DNA of 64,000 nucleotides. It comes from JABJOR01 sp965603075. GTDB lineage: Bacteria; Pseudomonadota; Alphaproteobacteria; Rhodospirillales; Casp-alpha2. A program made the translations under genes and the position numbers. Of the stretch, positions 36,272 to 44,935 are shown piece after piece (position 1 is the first letter of the stretch; each line of letters opens with the position of its first letter). The stretch is taken from positions 1 through 64,000 of the forward strand of contig CBFDBO010000013.1 in NCBI GenBank assembly GCA_965603075.1, in the 5' to 3' direction. Under the pieces are notes generated by a model. It made no database searches. It was not told the DNA's origin and saw nothing but the letters and a program-made list of their open reading frames with translations.

Positions 36272-36277
36272 TATAAT
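36272..36277 (+). promoter_or_regulatory. TATAAT box placed for leaderless transcription of the HAD gene
   Basis: A perfect TATAAT at 36272-36277 ends five bases before the ATG at 36283. Transcription would then begin at or within one base of the start codon. No Shine-Dalgarno sequence precedes the ATG, and an in-frame stop at 36274-36276 excludes a start further upstream. The -35 region is poor. Confidence 0.4.
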
Positions 36278-36282
36278 ACTCA

Positions 36283-37014
36283 ATGACCTCTAATTTTCAG
36301 ACGATCACATCGCAAAAAAAATTAAAATCCAATACTAAAAATACGTACTCTACTCATGAAGAGTTGTATCAAGCAGAGTCTTGGGTTTTTGATCTTGATA
36401 ACACCTTATATTCTGCCCAGTATCAATTGTTTACTCAGATTGAAAATAATATGACCCAATTTGTCATGGGATTTCTTGATCTTGACCATGCGAATGCTTT
36501 TGCCACCCAAAAGAAATATTTTCGCGACCATGGTACAACCATGAACGGATTAATGATCCATAATGGGTTAGACCCCGCAGAATACCTTGAATATGTTCAC
36601 AAAATTGATTTAAGCGAAATTCCAAAAAATCCGGAACTTGATATGATACTATCAAAATTACCGGGCAAAAAAGTAATTTTCACCAACGGCTCCACAAAAC
36701 ACGCCCATAATGTGACATCTCATTTGGGAATCAATCATCACTTTGATGGGGTGTTCGATATCGTCGATAGCGACTATACGCCAAAACCAGCCCGGTCGGT
36801 TTATGAAACCATGATCCAGCAATTTGATATTGATCCAAAAAAGTCTGTCATGGTTGAAGACATGGCAAAAAATCTGCGCCCTGCGGCAGACATGGGCATG
36901 ACAACGGTATGGGTTCGTACTGATAGCGCGTGGGGAATTGAAGAATTTGATGATGCATTCATCCACCATATAGCCGATGACCTGACAGATTGGCTTGCCA
37001 AAGCCGTCCAATAA
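36283..37014 (+). CDS. HAD family pyrimidine 5'-nucleotidase-like hydrolase
   Basis: This 243-aa HAD hydrolase belongs to the Sdt1/Phm8-like group that dephosphorylates pyrimidine nucleotides. The nucleophile motif is WVFDLDNTLYS (D37, D39), motif II is IFTNGSTKHA, and motif III/IV is SVMVEDMAKNL. A polar tail of about 30 residues precedes the fold. It sits upstream of dapD in the same orientation, a common alphaproteobacterial arrangement, with a 140-base gap. The start appears to lack a ribosome site. Confidence 0.88.
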   Translation: MTSNFQTITSQKKLKSNTKNTYSTHEELYQAESWVFDLDNTLYSAQYQLFTQIENNMTQFVMGFLDLDHANAFATQKKYFRDHGTTMNGLMIHNGLDPAEYLEYVHKIDLSEIPKNPELDMILSKLPGKKVIFTNGSTKHAHNVTSHLGINHHFDGVFDIVDSDYTPKPARSVYETMIQQFDIDPKKSVMVEDMAKNLRPAADMGMTTVWVRTDSAWGIEEFDDAFIHHIADDLTDWLAKAVQ

Positions 37015-37154
37015 CCTTGAAACATAACGAAATCACCAGAAACAATTGACACACATGACCCTGTGTTTCATGTTCTCGCTACTTTCTATTTACGGGCAGA
37101 ATTGCCACAGACATTGTCCGGTTGGGCAATTCATAATCACAGTTTGGAAAAGCC

Positions 37155-38000
37155 ATGACAGATACAGCTAAATTACAATCCATTATCGAAGCCGCTTGGG
37201 ACGATCGTGACAATATCAACCTACATACAACAGGCGATATTCGCGATGCCGTAGATCACACATTAAAAACCCTCGATAGCGGCGAAACCCGTGTGGCCAA
37301 TAAAACAGCAAATGGCTGGCACGTTAATCAATGGCTCAAAAAAGCCGTGCTTTTGTCATTTAGATTAAACGATATGTCTATGATTGATGGTGGCCCCGGC
37401 AATTCATCGTGGTGGGATAAAGTACCAAGCAAATTTGAAGGTTGGAGCGAAAACACATTCCGTGAAGCTGGCTTCCGTGCTGTTCCCAATTGCATTGTTC
37501 GTCATTCTGCCCACATTGCCCCCGGCGTTATTTTAATGCCGAGCTTTGTCAATCTTGGTGCCTTCGTTGATAGTGGCACCATGGTCGACACATGGGTTAC
37601 CGTCGGCAGTTGCGCCCAAATCGGCAAAAACTGTCATCTTTCTGGTGGTGTTGGCATCGGTGGGGTTCTCGAACCTTTGCAAGCTGACCCTGTCATCATC
37701 GAGGACAACTGTTTCATTGGTGCGCGTTCCGAAGTCGTTGAAGGCGTCATCGTGGAAGAAGGTTCCGTCCTTGCCATGGGTGTATTCATCACCAAATCTA
37801 CCAAGATCATCGACCGTAATACAGGTGAAATCTTTTATGGCCGCGTGCCTGCCTACTCGGTGGTTGTATCGGGCAGCATGCCAGGCAAACCTCTACCCGA
37901 CGGCAGCCCCGGACCCAGTCTCTATTGCGCGGTTATTGTGAAGCGCGTTGATGCGCAAACTCGATCAAAAACGTCGATCAATGATCTGTTAAGAGACTAA
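37155..38000 (+). CDS. dapD: 2,3,4,5-tetrahydropyridine-2,6-dicarboxylate N-succinyltransferase
   Basis: This 281-aa hexapeptide-repeat transferase of the succinylase branch of lysine and diaminopimelate synthesis transfers succinyl from succinyl-CoA. The helical N-terminal domain is followed by the left-handed beta-helix with repeats such as APGVILMPSFVNLGAFVDSG and CAQIGKNCHLSGGVGIGGV. The length matches the family (about 275-285). GGAAAAG precedes the ATG. It is followed four bases later by dapE, so the two consecutive lysine-pathway steps are coupled. Confidence 0.96.
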   Translation: MTDTAKLQSIIEAAWDDRDNINLHTTGDIRDAVDHTLKTLDSGETRVANKTANGWHVNQWLKKAVLLSFRLNDMSMIDGGPGNSSWWDKVPSKFEGWSENTFREAGFRAVPNCIVRHSAHIAPGVILMPSFVNLGAFVDSGTMVDTWVTVGSCAQIGKNCHLSGGVGIGGVLEPLQADPVIIEDNCFIGARSEVVEGVIVEEGSVLAMGVFITKSTKIIDRNTGEIFYGRVPAYSVVVSGSMPGKPLPDGSPGPSLYCAVIVKRVDAQTRSKTSINDLLRD

Positions 38001-38004
38001 CATC

Positions 38005-39141
38005 ATGTCAGACCATGCTGCCGTCACCTTGAGCCAAGAACTCATCGCCTGCCCCAGCGTCACACCAATTGACGCAGGGGCACTTGATGTGCTGGAAGAC
38101 TATTTGACAGCAGTGGGATTTACCTGTCACCGCAAAATATTCGAGGACGTGGATAATCTTTATGCCCGCATTGGCACCACGGCGCCAAATTTGTGTTTTG
38201 CCGGGCATACAGATGTGGTCCCTCCGGGTGATTTAAGTCTTTGGACTTACCCTCCTTTTGATGGGGTAATCAATGATGGCAAGTTATATGGTCGTGGCAC
38301 AACCGATATGAAATGTGCCATTGCGGCTTTTGCGGTCGCTGCGAACCGATTTGTTGAAAACAATAACGATAATTTAGGCGGTTCGATTAGTTTGCTCATT
38401 ACAGGCGATGAAGAAGGTCCCTCTATTAATGGCACCGTAAAAATGTTGCCATGGATTACCGAAATGGACGAAACGCTCGATGCCTGTATCGTTGGAGAAC
38501 CCACCAACCCGCTGATTCTCGGCACGATGATGAAAATCGGCAGGCGGGGCAGCATGAATATGCAACTTGATGTATCAGGCACCCAAGGACATTCGGCATA
38601 TCCCCATTTGGCTGATAATCCCATACCCCATATGGTTAAAATGCTCAGCGCCTTGATTGATCAACCGCTCGATCAGGGCAGCGATCATTTCCAGCCATCC
38701 ACGCTGACGGTTACAACCGTGGACGTGGGCAACCCCGCAAGCAACGTTATTCCTTCTGATGTTTCCGCGGCTTTCAACATCCGGTTCAATGATTTGCATA
38801 CAGGCGAGAGCATGGAACAATTGATAAGGGGACGACTTGATAAAGTTGGCCCCCCCTATGAATTATCCAGCAAGGTATCCGGCACGTCTTTTGTATCGCA
38901 ACCCGGTAAACTAACCACGGTCGTTGCAAACGCTGTTGAGAAAATAACGGGTCACACACCCGAAGCAAGCACCACCGGCGGCACGTCCGATGCCCGGTTT
39001 ATCAAGGATTATTGCACGGTTGTAGAATTTGGTATGATCAGTGATGCGGCGCATAAAACGGATGAAAACGTGAAGGTTGATGATATCATCGCCCTTACGG
39101 ATATATACCAAACCATAATTAATGGATATTTGAAGGAATAA
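38005..39141 (+). CDS. dapE: Succinyl-diaminopimelate desuccinylase
   Basis: This M20 family di-zinc amidohydrolase, 378 aa, removes succinate from N-succinyl-LL-diaminopimelate, giving the precursor of lysine and peptidoglycan. Metal ligands are in CFAGHTDVVPPGD (H68), GRGTTDMK (D101) and TGDEEGPS, where E136 is the catalytic base and E137 a ligand. The final zinc histidine is probably in MISDAAHKTDE. The dimerisation lid lies at about 180-290. The stop TAA overlaps the ATG of the next membrane-protein gene by one base. Confidence 0.96.
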   Translation: MSDHAAVTLSQELIACPSVTPIDAGALDVLEDYLTAVGFTCHRKIFEDVDNLYARIGTTAPNLCFAGHTDVVPPGDLSLWTYPPFDGVINDGKLYGRGTTDMKCAIAAFAVAANRFVENNNDNLGGSISLLITGDEEGPSINGTVKMLPWITEMDETLDACIVGEPTNPLILGTMMKIGRRGSMNMQLDVSGTQGHSAYPHLADNPIPHMVKMLSALIDQPLDQGSDHFQPSTLTVTTVDVGNPASNVIPSDVSAAFNIRFNDLHTGESMEQLIRGRLDKVGPPYELSSKVSGTSFVSQPGKLTTVVANAVEKITGHTPEASTTGGTSDARFIKDYCTVVEFGMISDAAHKTDENVKVDDIIALTDIYQTIINGYLKE

Positions 39142-39704
39142 TGAGCGCTCTTGCAAAAACGCTCAACGCAATATACGGCGCAGGCATATTAGCCTGCTTC
39201 AATGAAAAGGGCTTGCGATACTTAGATCATTCCAAGGCCGGTTTCTGGCATTCTTTTCAAGCAGCAATTTGGGTCTTTCCCCTCTATGTTTTGGTTGCCT
39301 ATGTAAGATGGATCAATCTTGAAATTGATATTTCAGGCGTTCGGTATTTTTTAATCGAAATGATTGCCTATGTTATCGCTTGGGTCGCTTTCCCTCTATT
39401 ATTACCCTATATGGCTCGGCATCTAGAACGGGAAGATAAGTATTACCGTACCGTTACGGCTTATAATTGGTCAGCTGTTATACAGAACTTGTTTTATACG
39501 CCCGTAGCTATTTTGAATTTATCAGGTGCAGGTGGCGCGGGGTTGCTGACCACTTTGACCCTGGTCGCCATTCTTGCCTACACATGGTTTGTTGCAAAAA
39601 CCAGCCTCAGCCTGATCGGTTCCAAGGCATGGCTGGTTGTCGGTATGGATATATCAATCAGCATCGGCTTAAGTCTCTGGGTAAACGTATTGATGTCTGG
39701 CTAA
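39141..39704 (+). CDS. Small integral membrane protein of unknown function
   Basis: This 187-aa protein has about five hydrophobic segments (near residues 38-55, 70-92, 112-127, 135-152 and 163-182) and no family I can name; it has a loose resemblance to YIP1-type membrane proteins. It begins inside the dapE stop (TAATG overlap), so it is translated with dapE and likely belongs to the dapD-dapE operon. The N-terminal 35 residues are cytoplasmic-looking and carry a possible LDHSKAGFWHSFQ amphipathic motif. It overlaps the convergent membrane-protein gene by four bases. Confidence 0.75.
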   Translation: MSALAKTLNAIYGAGILACFNEKGLRYLDHSKAGFWHSFQAAIWVFPLYVLVAYVRWINLEIDISGVRYFLIEMIAYVIAWVAFPLLLPYMARHLEREDKYYRTVTAYNWSAVIQNLFYTPVAILNLSGAGGAGLLTTLTLVAILAYTWFVAKTSLSLIGSKAWLVVGMDISISIGLSLWVNVLMSG

Positions 39705-40039
39705 AGACCAAAATACGCCGCAAGAGCCGCCAAACCAACGATGCCGAGCAGGGTCGGGGAGGTCAAGAACCCCAAGAGGGCCAATACTATGCCAAAAAGC
39801 CCCCATAATATTTGCCCAGAAAATATGGCGATGAAGGAAAACAATAATCCAAGGGGAACAAAGACGATTGATAACGTAAACAGCCCCAAAATTCCACAGA
39901 TCACAGCAATCCAGCCAACCACCGAAGATTTAGCAGGGGGAGCATGGTGGACATCGTGATGAACGACTTCTACCGCTTCTTCAGCCTGATTTTTGCTACC
40001 AAGACTTAATTCGATTGGCTCTTTTGGTTCTGAACTCAT
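39701..40039 (-). CDS. Small two- to three-helix membrane protein (DUF4190-like)
   Basis: This 112-aa protein starts with a polar, His/Glu-rich tail of about 37 residues (VHHDVHHAP), followed by hydrophobic segments at about 40-62, 66-88 and 92-110 rich in Gly, Leu, Ile and Phe. It resembles small DUF4190-type membrane proteins, but this is a weak assignment. It is 12 bases downstream of truA on the same strand. No function can be given. Confidence 0.65.
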   Translation of the reverse strand: MSSEPKEPIELSLGSKNQAEEAVEVVHHDVHHAPPAKSSVVGWIAVICGILGLFTLSIVFVPLGLLFSFIAIFSGQILWGLFGIVLALLGFLTSPTLLGIVGLAALAAYFGL

Positions 40040-40051
40040 TGTATCCTCACT

Positions 40052-40789
40052 CTAATAACGGACTTTACTTAAATATAGCCCTTGTGGGGGGGCTGTCTGT
40101 CCACCGCGTGTACGGTCGCAGGCTTCTAGGGCTGTTTTTAAATCATCTTTATCCCACTTTCCCTCGCCAATTAATCGCAAGGTGCCAACCATGATACGGA
40201 CTTGGTTATGTAGAAACGAACGGGCAGAAACATGAATATTGATATTATCCCCCTCTCGCAAAACTTCAAGTTTATCCAGTGTTTTAAGAGGGGACTTCGC
40301 CTGACACACCACTGACCGAAAAGTGGTAAAATCATGTTTTCCTATTAAAACCTGAGCGGCTTCATGCATAGCATCACTATCAATGGGTGCGGGAATCCAC
40401 CATGCTAAGCCTTGATCAATGGTCAGTGGCCCTCTGCGGTTTACAATGCGATATATATAAGATCGTCCCTTTGCCGAAAACCGGGCATGAAATTCTTCAT
40501 CCACTTTCTTGATGGCAACCACCGCAATGGAGTGGGGTCGAACCAATGAATTAAGGGCGGCCATGACCTTATACTCTTCATAATCAGCTTCTAGATCAAA
40601 ATGAGCCACTTGGGCAAGCGCATGCACACCAGCGTCCGTACGCCCCGCAGCATAGACACGAGGGCCCTCACCAGAGAATACCATTATGGCTTTTTCCAGT
40701 GTATGCTGAACGGATATGCCATTGTCTTGAGCTTGCCAACCGACAAAGGCACGTCCGTCATATTCTACTGTTATACAAAATCTTGGCAT
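40052..40789 (-). CDS. truA: tRNA pseudouridine(38-40) synthase TruA
   Basis: This 245-aa enzyme isomerises uridines 38, 39 and 40 in the anticodon arm of many tRNAs. The catalytic aspartate D52 lies in AAGRTDAGVHA, and the N-terminus FCITVEYDGRAFVGWQ and the KGRSYIYRI motif are typical. I chose the ATG at 40789 (MPRFC), where similarity begins; the in-frame extension to 40816 adds nine residues. truA next to fmt and dapE is a known alphaproteobacterial neighbourhood. Confidence 0.95.
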   Translation of the reverse strand: MPRFCITVEYDGRAFVGWQAQDNGISVQHTLEKAIMVFSGEGPRVYAAGRTDAGVHALAQVAHFDLEADYEEYKVMAALNSLVRPHSIAVVAIKKVDEEFHARFSAKGRSYIYRIVNRRGPLTIDQGLAWWIPAPIDSDAMHEAAQVLIGKHDFTTFRSVVCQAKSPLKTLDKLEVLREGDNINIHVSARSFLHNQVRIMVGTLRLIGEGKWDKDDLKTALEACDRTRGGQTAPPQGLYLSKVRY

Positions 40790-40973
40790 GCACCTTATGT
40801 AACGCACTAGTAACAATCAATCGAGTGGTATTGATCAAAAATATAAAAATATACATATAATTGTACGAATAATGTATTGTATTTATGGTTAATGAATGTA
40901 AAAAATCCTTGCATTATGTCCAAAGAATTACAGACTGATATAAATTAAAGAAATAAGGGCTTAAAGTAAGACA

Positions 40974-42008
40974 ATGGCTGCTGATTTTGAATTAACTGAT
41001 GAGGATCGTGATTCTCTATATAGGATGCCTCTCGGTATTTTGCCGCTTGAAACAAAAGCTTTAAGAAGTGCTCGGCTCGTTAAAAACTCACGATTAGAAA
41101 CAATGGTAGAGCTGTTTTCTGATCCGGAAGCGGGCAGTGGGCAACTGGCAATTAAGGATCTACCACGGGAATTCAACTGGAAAGACCCAAATCACCCCGA
41201 TTTAAGAATGATTACAAAATTAGGTCAGCTCAATAGCTATGATGTTTATAGCATGCGCCTTGCTTTACGATCTTTAGATATCGATGTATCTGATATTGCC
41301 GCCCTCACTCTATCAGAAGCAAAAACAAAAGAACTAGCCACCTATATGCGGTCTTTTACGCATCCGCTTATTCTTCAAATTTTTGGTGATGATGAAGCCA
41401 ATAACATTAATTCATTTGATGATATTATTGAACTGTTTCGTAATCCTGATAAAGGGGACGCTTTAGCACGATTAAAACAGATGGCTGAAAAGCTAAATAT
41501 GAAAGTAACACAAATTCCAACCTTCCTAGAAGATTATGGTGATATTTTCCTAGCGCTCAGTTACTACCGCCAATGTTTGGACCAAATTGAACCTATTGTA
41601 ACAGAGTTCCTCGAAGGTTTGGTCGAAATGAGAAAGTCATATCAGCTAAAAGACGACCGCCTGCTTCTTGCTATGACAAGAGATATTGAAGCCATCTTAA
41701 ACGAAGGTACCGCAGGACTAACAGGTCGATTTGAAGCTTTTGATCGGGCGTCGGTTGATATGTGGAAAGAGATCTCGCCGGAACAATTCAGAAAAGTTGA
41801 AACCTTAATCCGTTCATCCCATGAAACAAATGGTGGGGTTCTATGCGCCCTGTGGGTAAAGATGAATACATGGGTGGAAGCCTTCCCCACATCAACATCA
41901 GGCAGTCCGAATAGAAGAGTTGAACTATTACAATCCGAAATGAAACAAGGTATTGAAAAAATTAGTGAATTAGAAAGATCAGCGCCTAAATTATCAGCCA
42001 TAAATTGA
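40974..42008 (+). CDS. Conserved protein of unknown function, tandem paralog 1
   Basis: This 344-aa soluble, mostly helical protein I cannot place in a named domain family. Recognisable blocks are MPLGILPLETKALRSARLVK (about 18-37), DLRMITKLGQLNSYDVYS, QIFGDDEANNINSFDDI, the very conserved stretch FLEDYGDIFLALSYYRQCLD (about 184-203), and GTAGLTGRFEAFDRAS. There is no signal peptide or membrane helix. It is followed 148 bases later by a full-length paralog with the same block order; by eye the two share well over half of their residues. The neighbours (truA, fmt, def) are housekeeping and give no functional hint. Confidence 0.85.
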   Translation: MAADFELTDEDRDSLYRMPLGILPLETKALRSARLVKNSRLETMVELFSDPEAGSGQLAIKDLPREFNWKDPNHPDLRMITKLGQLNSYDVYSMRLALRSLDIDVSDIAALTLSEAKTKELATYMRSFTHPLILQIFGDDEANNINSFDDIIELFRNPDKGDALARLKQMAEKLNMKVTQIPTFLEDYGDIFLALSYYRQCLDQIEPIVTEFLEGLVEMRKSYQLKDDRLLLAMTRDIEAILNEGTAGLTGRFEAFDRASVDMWKEISPEQFRKVETLIRSSHETNGGVLCALWVKMNTWVEAFPTSTSGSPNRRVELLQSEMKQGIEKISELERSAPKLSAIN

Positions 42009-42156
42009 TTATGGTTTGATTTCACTGCTTGTATTCTATCATTCAGATTTCATCGAATTTTAATTATTATTACGTATATGTCTGCTACATTGTTAAATTT
42101 TTCATAATCGCGTACCTTAATGCTGCGCTAAAATTATAATAACATATGAGCATGGC

Positions 42157-43212
42157 ATGACCGATACCGTATCAAAACAAGAAGATGAAATGGGGCCCAT
42201 CTCTGAGGCTGACCAAAATTCACTTTTTGCGATCCCCCTTGGCTACATGCCTCTTGAAACAAAATCATTAAAATCAGCCCGCCTTATCAAAAATGCCCGT
42301 ATGGAAACGGTGGTTGAGTTTTTTAGTGGTCACGGCACAGGAAGCGGGCAATTACTGATCAAAGATTTGCCTACACATTTTGGTTGGAAATCAAACCATC
42401 CTGATATGCGGGTTATTACAAAACTTGGTAACCTCGCAAGTTATGATGTCTACAGTTTACGTCTTGCCGTACGAGAACTTGAAATCCCAATTCAAAATTT
42501 TTCCGCTCTTCGCTTGTCACCCGACAAAACACAGGAGCTGACCTCTTATATGTCATCTTTTACGCGACCATTGATTGTGCAAATTTTTGGTGATGATGAA
42601 GACTGTAACATTGAAAACTTTGACGATATTCTAGCCTTATTCCGATCTCCTGATAAAAAAAACGCCCTTGATCGGTTAAAACAAATGGCAGCAAAATTAT
42701 CAATTCGCCCCGATCAAGTTCCAACGTTCTTGGAAGACTACGGCGACATCTTTTTAGCGCTGAGCTATTACCGCCAATGCTTGGATGAAATCGAACCAAT
42801 TATCACAAATTTTCTTGAAAGCATGCAGGAGCTTAAAAACTCTTACCAATTTAAAGAAGACCGATCTCTACAAAAAGCAGCACAAGAAGTTGAAGCGGTT
42901 TTAAACGAGGGTATGGCCGGTCTTACAGGACGTTTCGAGGCCTTTGACCGATCTTCATCTAATATGTGGCACGATATTTCTGCTGAAAAATTCCGTAGAG
43001 TCGAAAACTTAATACGCGGCTACCATGTTACTAATGGCGGCGTTCTATGTGCGTTAGGATTAAAAATGACCGTCTGGGCCGACGCATTTCCAACAGCGGA
43101 ATCTGGAAGCCCCACGAGACGTGCTGAATTGTTGCAATCTGATATTCGGCAAGGCATTGAAAAAATTAGTGAGTTGGAAGCCAACGCGCCTAAGCTTTCC
43201 GAAATTAACTAA
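42157..43212 (+). CDS. Conserved protein of unknown function, tandem paralog 2
   Basis: This 351-aa second copy of the preceding family has IPLGYMPLETKSLKSARLIK, IVQIFGDDEDCNIENFDDI, FLEDYGDIFLALSYYRQCLD (identical to copy 1 over this block) and GMAGLTGRFEAFDRSS. It has a slightly longer acidic N-terminus and one residue deleted near position 64 relative to copy 1. TATAAT at 42135-42140 may be its own -10. A four-codon reading frame (42146-42160) overlaps the start codon as ATGA, which could couple initiation. It converges with fmt six bases away. Function unknown. Confidence 0.85.
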   Translation: MTDTVSKQEDEMGPISEADQNSLFAIPLGYMPLETKSLKSARLIKNARMETVVEFFSGHGTGSGQLLIKDLPTHFGWKSNHPDMRVITKLGNLASYDVYSLRLAVRELEIPIQNFSALRLSPDKTQELTSYMSSFTRPLIVQIFGDDEDCNIENFDDILALFRSPDKKNALDRLKQMAAKLSIRPDQVPTFLEDYGDIFLALSYYRQCLDEIEPIITNFLESMQELKNSYQFKEDRSLQKAAQEVEAVLNEGMAGLTGRFEAFDRSSSNMWHDISAEKFRRVENLIRGYHVTNGGVLCALGLKMTVWADAFPTAESGSPTRRAELLQSDIRQGIEKISELEANAPKLSEIN

Positions 43213-43218
43213 GCCGGT

Positions 43219-44160
43219 TCATTTAAGAATCTCACCAACTCCTAAATTATATCCTCTCATGAACTCAGCAACATCCTGTGCTTTACGGCCAGAACGTTGC
43301 ATTCTTGTGGGTACGAGCACCCCTTCACGACAGGCTATTGCCGGGCGATTATCAATGATTTCACCAGGCGTATGCGACGTATCAAAACCCTGACCAGAAT
43401 TCTGAAATGGTTCATACTGAGCGTCTAATAACTTAATCCGCTCCTCATTGTGTTCAAACCAAGTTCCGGGCCACGGATCAAATGCTTTTACCATCCGAGC
43501 TAAGACCTCGGCGCTTTGTTGCCAATCCACACGGGCTTCAGCAGGGCTTAATTTCTTGGCATAGGTCACCCCATCGCTGGATTGCGGTATTGCTATTGCC
43601 GTTCCACCGGATAAATCGCCAACAACATCCATACAGGCTCTGGCTCCAACTTCAGAAAGCGTATCATGCAAAGAGCCGCCCGTTGTCGCTAATGTAATAG
43701 GAACAATCGATCGCGCATATACAGCCCCTGTATCAAGCCCTTCATCCATGGCCATAATGCAAACACCGCTTTGCGTATCTCCAGCCAGAATTGCCCGTTG
43801 AATGGGGGCTGCACCCCGCCAGCGGGGTAAAAGGGACGCGTGTACATTTATACACCCCATTGCTGGTGCCTCTAATACTTCTTTGGGCAAGATCAACCCA
43901 TAGGCTACCACCACAGCCAGATCAGCGTTTAATTCAGCAAATTCTAAACGGTCATTCTTTGATTTAAAGTTTTCCGGGGTGCGAACAGACATTCCCATTT
44001 CCAAGGCTGCTGCATGCACGGGGCAAGGACGTTCTTTGTGGCCCCGGCCCGCAGGGCGGGGCGGTTGAGCATAGACACACAATATGTCGTGACCAGCGTC
44101 CTGCAACGCGCGCAGGCTTGGCACTGAAAAATCAGGACTTCCCATAAAGATTATACGCAT
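43219..44160 (-). CDS. fmt: Methionyl-tRNA formyltransferase
   Basis: This 313-aa enzyme formylates initiator Met-tRNA using 10-formyltetrahydrofolate. The N-terminal formyltransferase domain has IIFMGSPDFSVPSL, the catalytic region NVHASLLPRWRGAAPIQRAI (Asn and His), and the aspartate in MDEGLDTGAV. The C-terminal OB domain (about 205-310) binds tRNA. It lies 33 bases downstream of def, so formylation and deformylation genes form the classic def-fmt operon. Confidence 0.97.
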   Translation of the reverse strand: MRIIFMGSPDFSVPSLRALQDAGHDILCVYAQPPRPAGRGHKERPCPVHAAALEMGMSVRTPENFKSKNDRLEFAELNADLAVVVAYGLILPKEVLEAPAMGCINVHASLLPRWRGAAPIQRAILAGDTQSGVCIMAMDEGLDTGAVYARSIVPITLATTGGSLHDTLSEVGARACMDVVGDLSGGTAIAIPQSSDGVTYAKKLSPAEARVDWQQSAEVLARMVKAFDPWPGTWFEHNEERIKLLDAQYEPFQNSGQGFDTSHTPGEIIDNRPAIACREGVLVPTRMQRSGRKAQDVAEFMRGYNLGVGEILK

Positions 44161-44193
44161 GGATGTAGCCCCTTATTTCATTCTGCTGATTAA

Positions 44194-44718
44194 TCAGGCG
44201 GTTGTTAAATTGCCTGATCGTTTGGCTTTATTGAGTTTACGCAAGATCATATTACGTTTGATTGACGATACATGATCAACAAATAAAACACCGTCCAGAT
44301 GATCTATTTCATGCTGGATACACGTTGCCAGCATTTCATCGGCCTCTAATTCCTGTTGCTTATTATCACGATCAAGATAACGAACCCGAATTGTTTCGGG
44401 GCGTTCTACCTCGGCGTAATATTCCGGTAAGGAAAGGCAACCTTCTTCTTTGAGCACGATCTGATCTGATTCCCAGACAACTTCTGGGTTGATCATTCCC
44501 AACCGTTGGGGGTCTTCATCTGCTCGAGCAACATCAATAACAATAACCCGCTTCAGTATCCCCACTTGAGGAGCAGCCAATCCAACGCCGTGCGCGTCAT
44601 ACATGGTTTCCATCATATCATCGAGCAATGTGCGAATTTCGTCATTCACATCATCGACGGGTTGGGATATTTTCTTTAATCGCGGATCAGGTGCCACAAT
44701 AATGGGTAATCTGGACAC
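44194..44718 (-). CDS. def: Peptide deformylase
   Basis: This 174-aa metalloenzyme removes the N-formyl group from nascent proteins. The three motifs are GVGLAAPQVG (44-53), EEGCLSLPEY (C94) and QHEIDHLDG (H136, E137, H140), giving the Cys-His-His metal site and the catalytic glutamate of an active type I enzyme. It is first in the def-fmt operon and divergent from rmuC. A near-perfect direct repeat lies just upstream. Confidence 0.97.
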   Translation of the reverse strand: MSRLPIIVAPDPRLKKISQPVDDVNDEIRTLLDDMMETMYDAHGVGLAAPQVGILKRVIVIDVARADEDPQRLGMINPEVVWESDQIVLKEEGCLSLPEYYAEVERPETIRVRYLDRDNKQQELEADEMLATCIQHEIDHLDGVLFVDHVSSIKRNMILRKLNKAKRSGNLTTA

Positions 44719-44750
44719 AGGGTTATCCTCTTATAAATAATAGTGAGTAC

Positions 44751-44799
44751 GCAAAACGCTCAACAAAATAATGGTGATCGTGCAAAACACTCAACAAAA
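44751..44799. repeat. 18-base direct repeat upstream of def and rmuC
   Basis: GCAAAACGCTCAACAAAA (44751-44768) recurs at 44782-44799 with one change (GCAAAACACTCAACAAAA), a period of 31 bases or about three helical turns. It lies 33 bases ahead of the def start in a 217-base divergent gap otherwise without features that I can name. It may be a regulator binding pair or a local duplication. Confidence 0.5.
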
Positions 44800-44935
44800 A
44801 AACCATTTCTGCCCTTCACATATTGCGTTGCCCCCCAATCGTCAAGGTTTTGAGGGTAATCTTTCATAATTTTCTGTGAAATTTCACCCCTTGTTGGTGC
44901 TTCCCATTTCTTCAAATGAGCGCTACAAATGAGCT

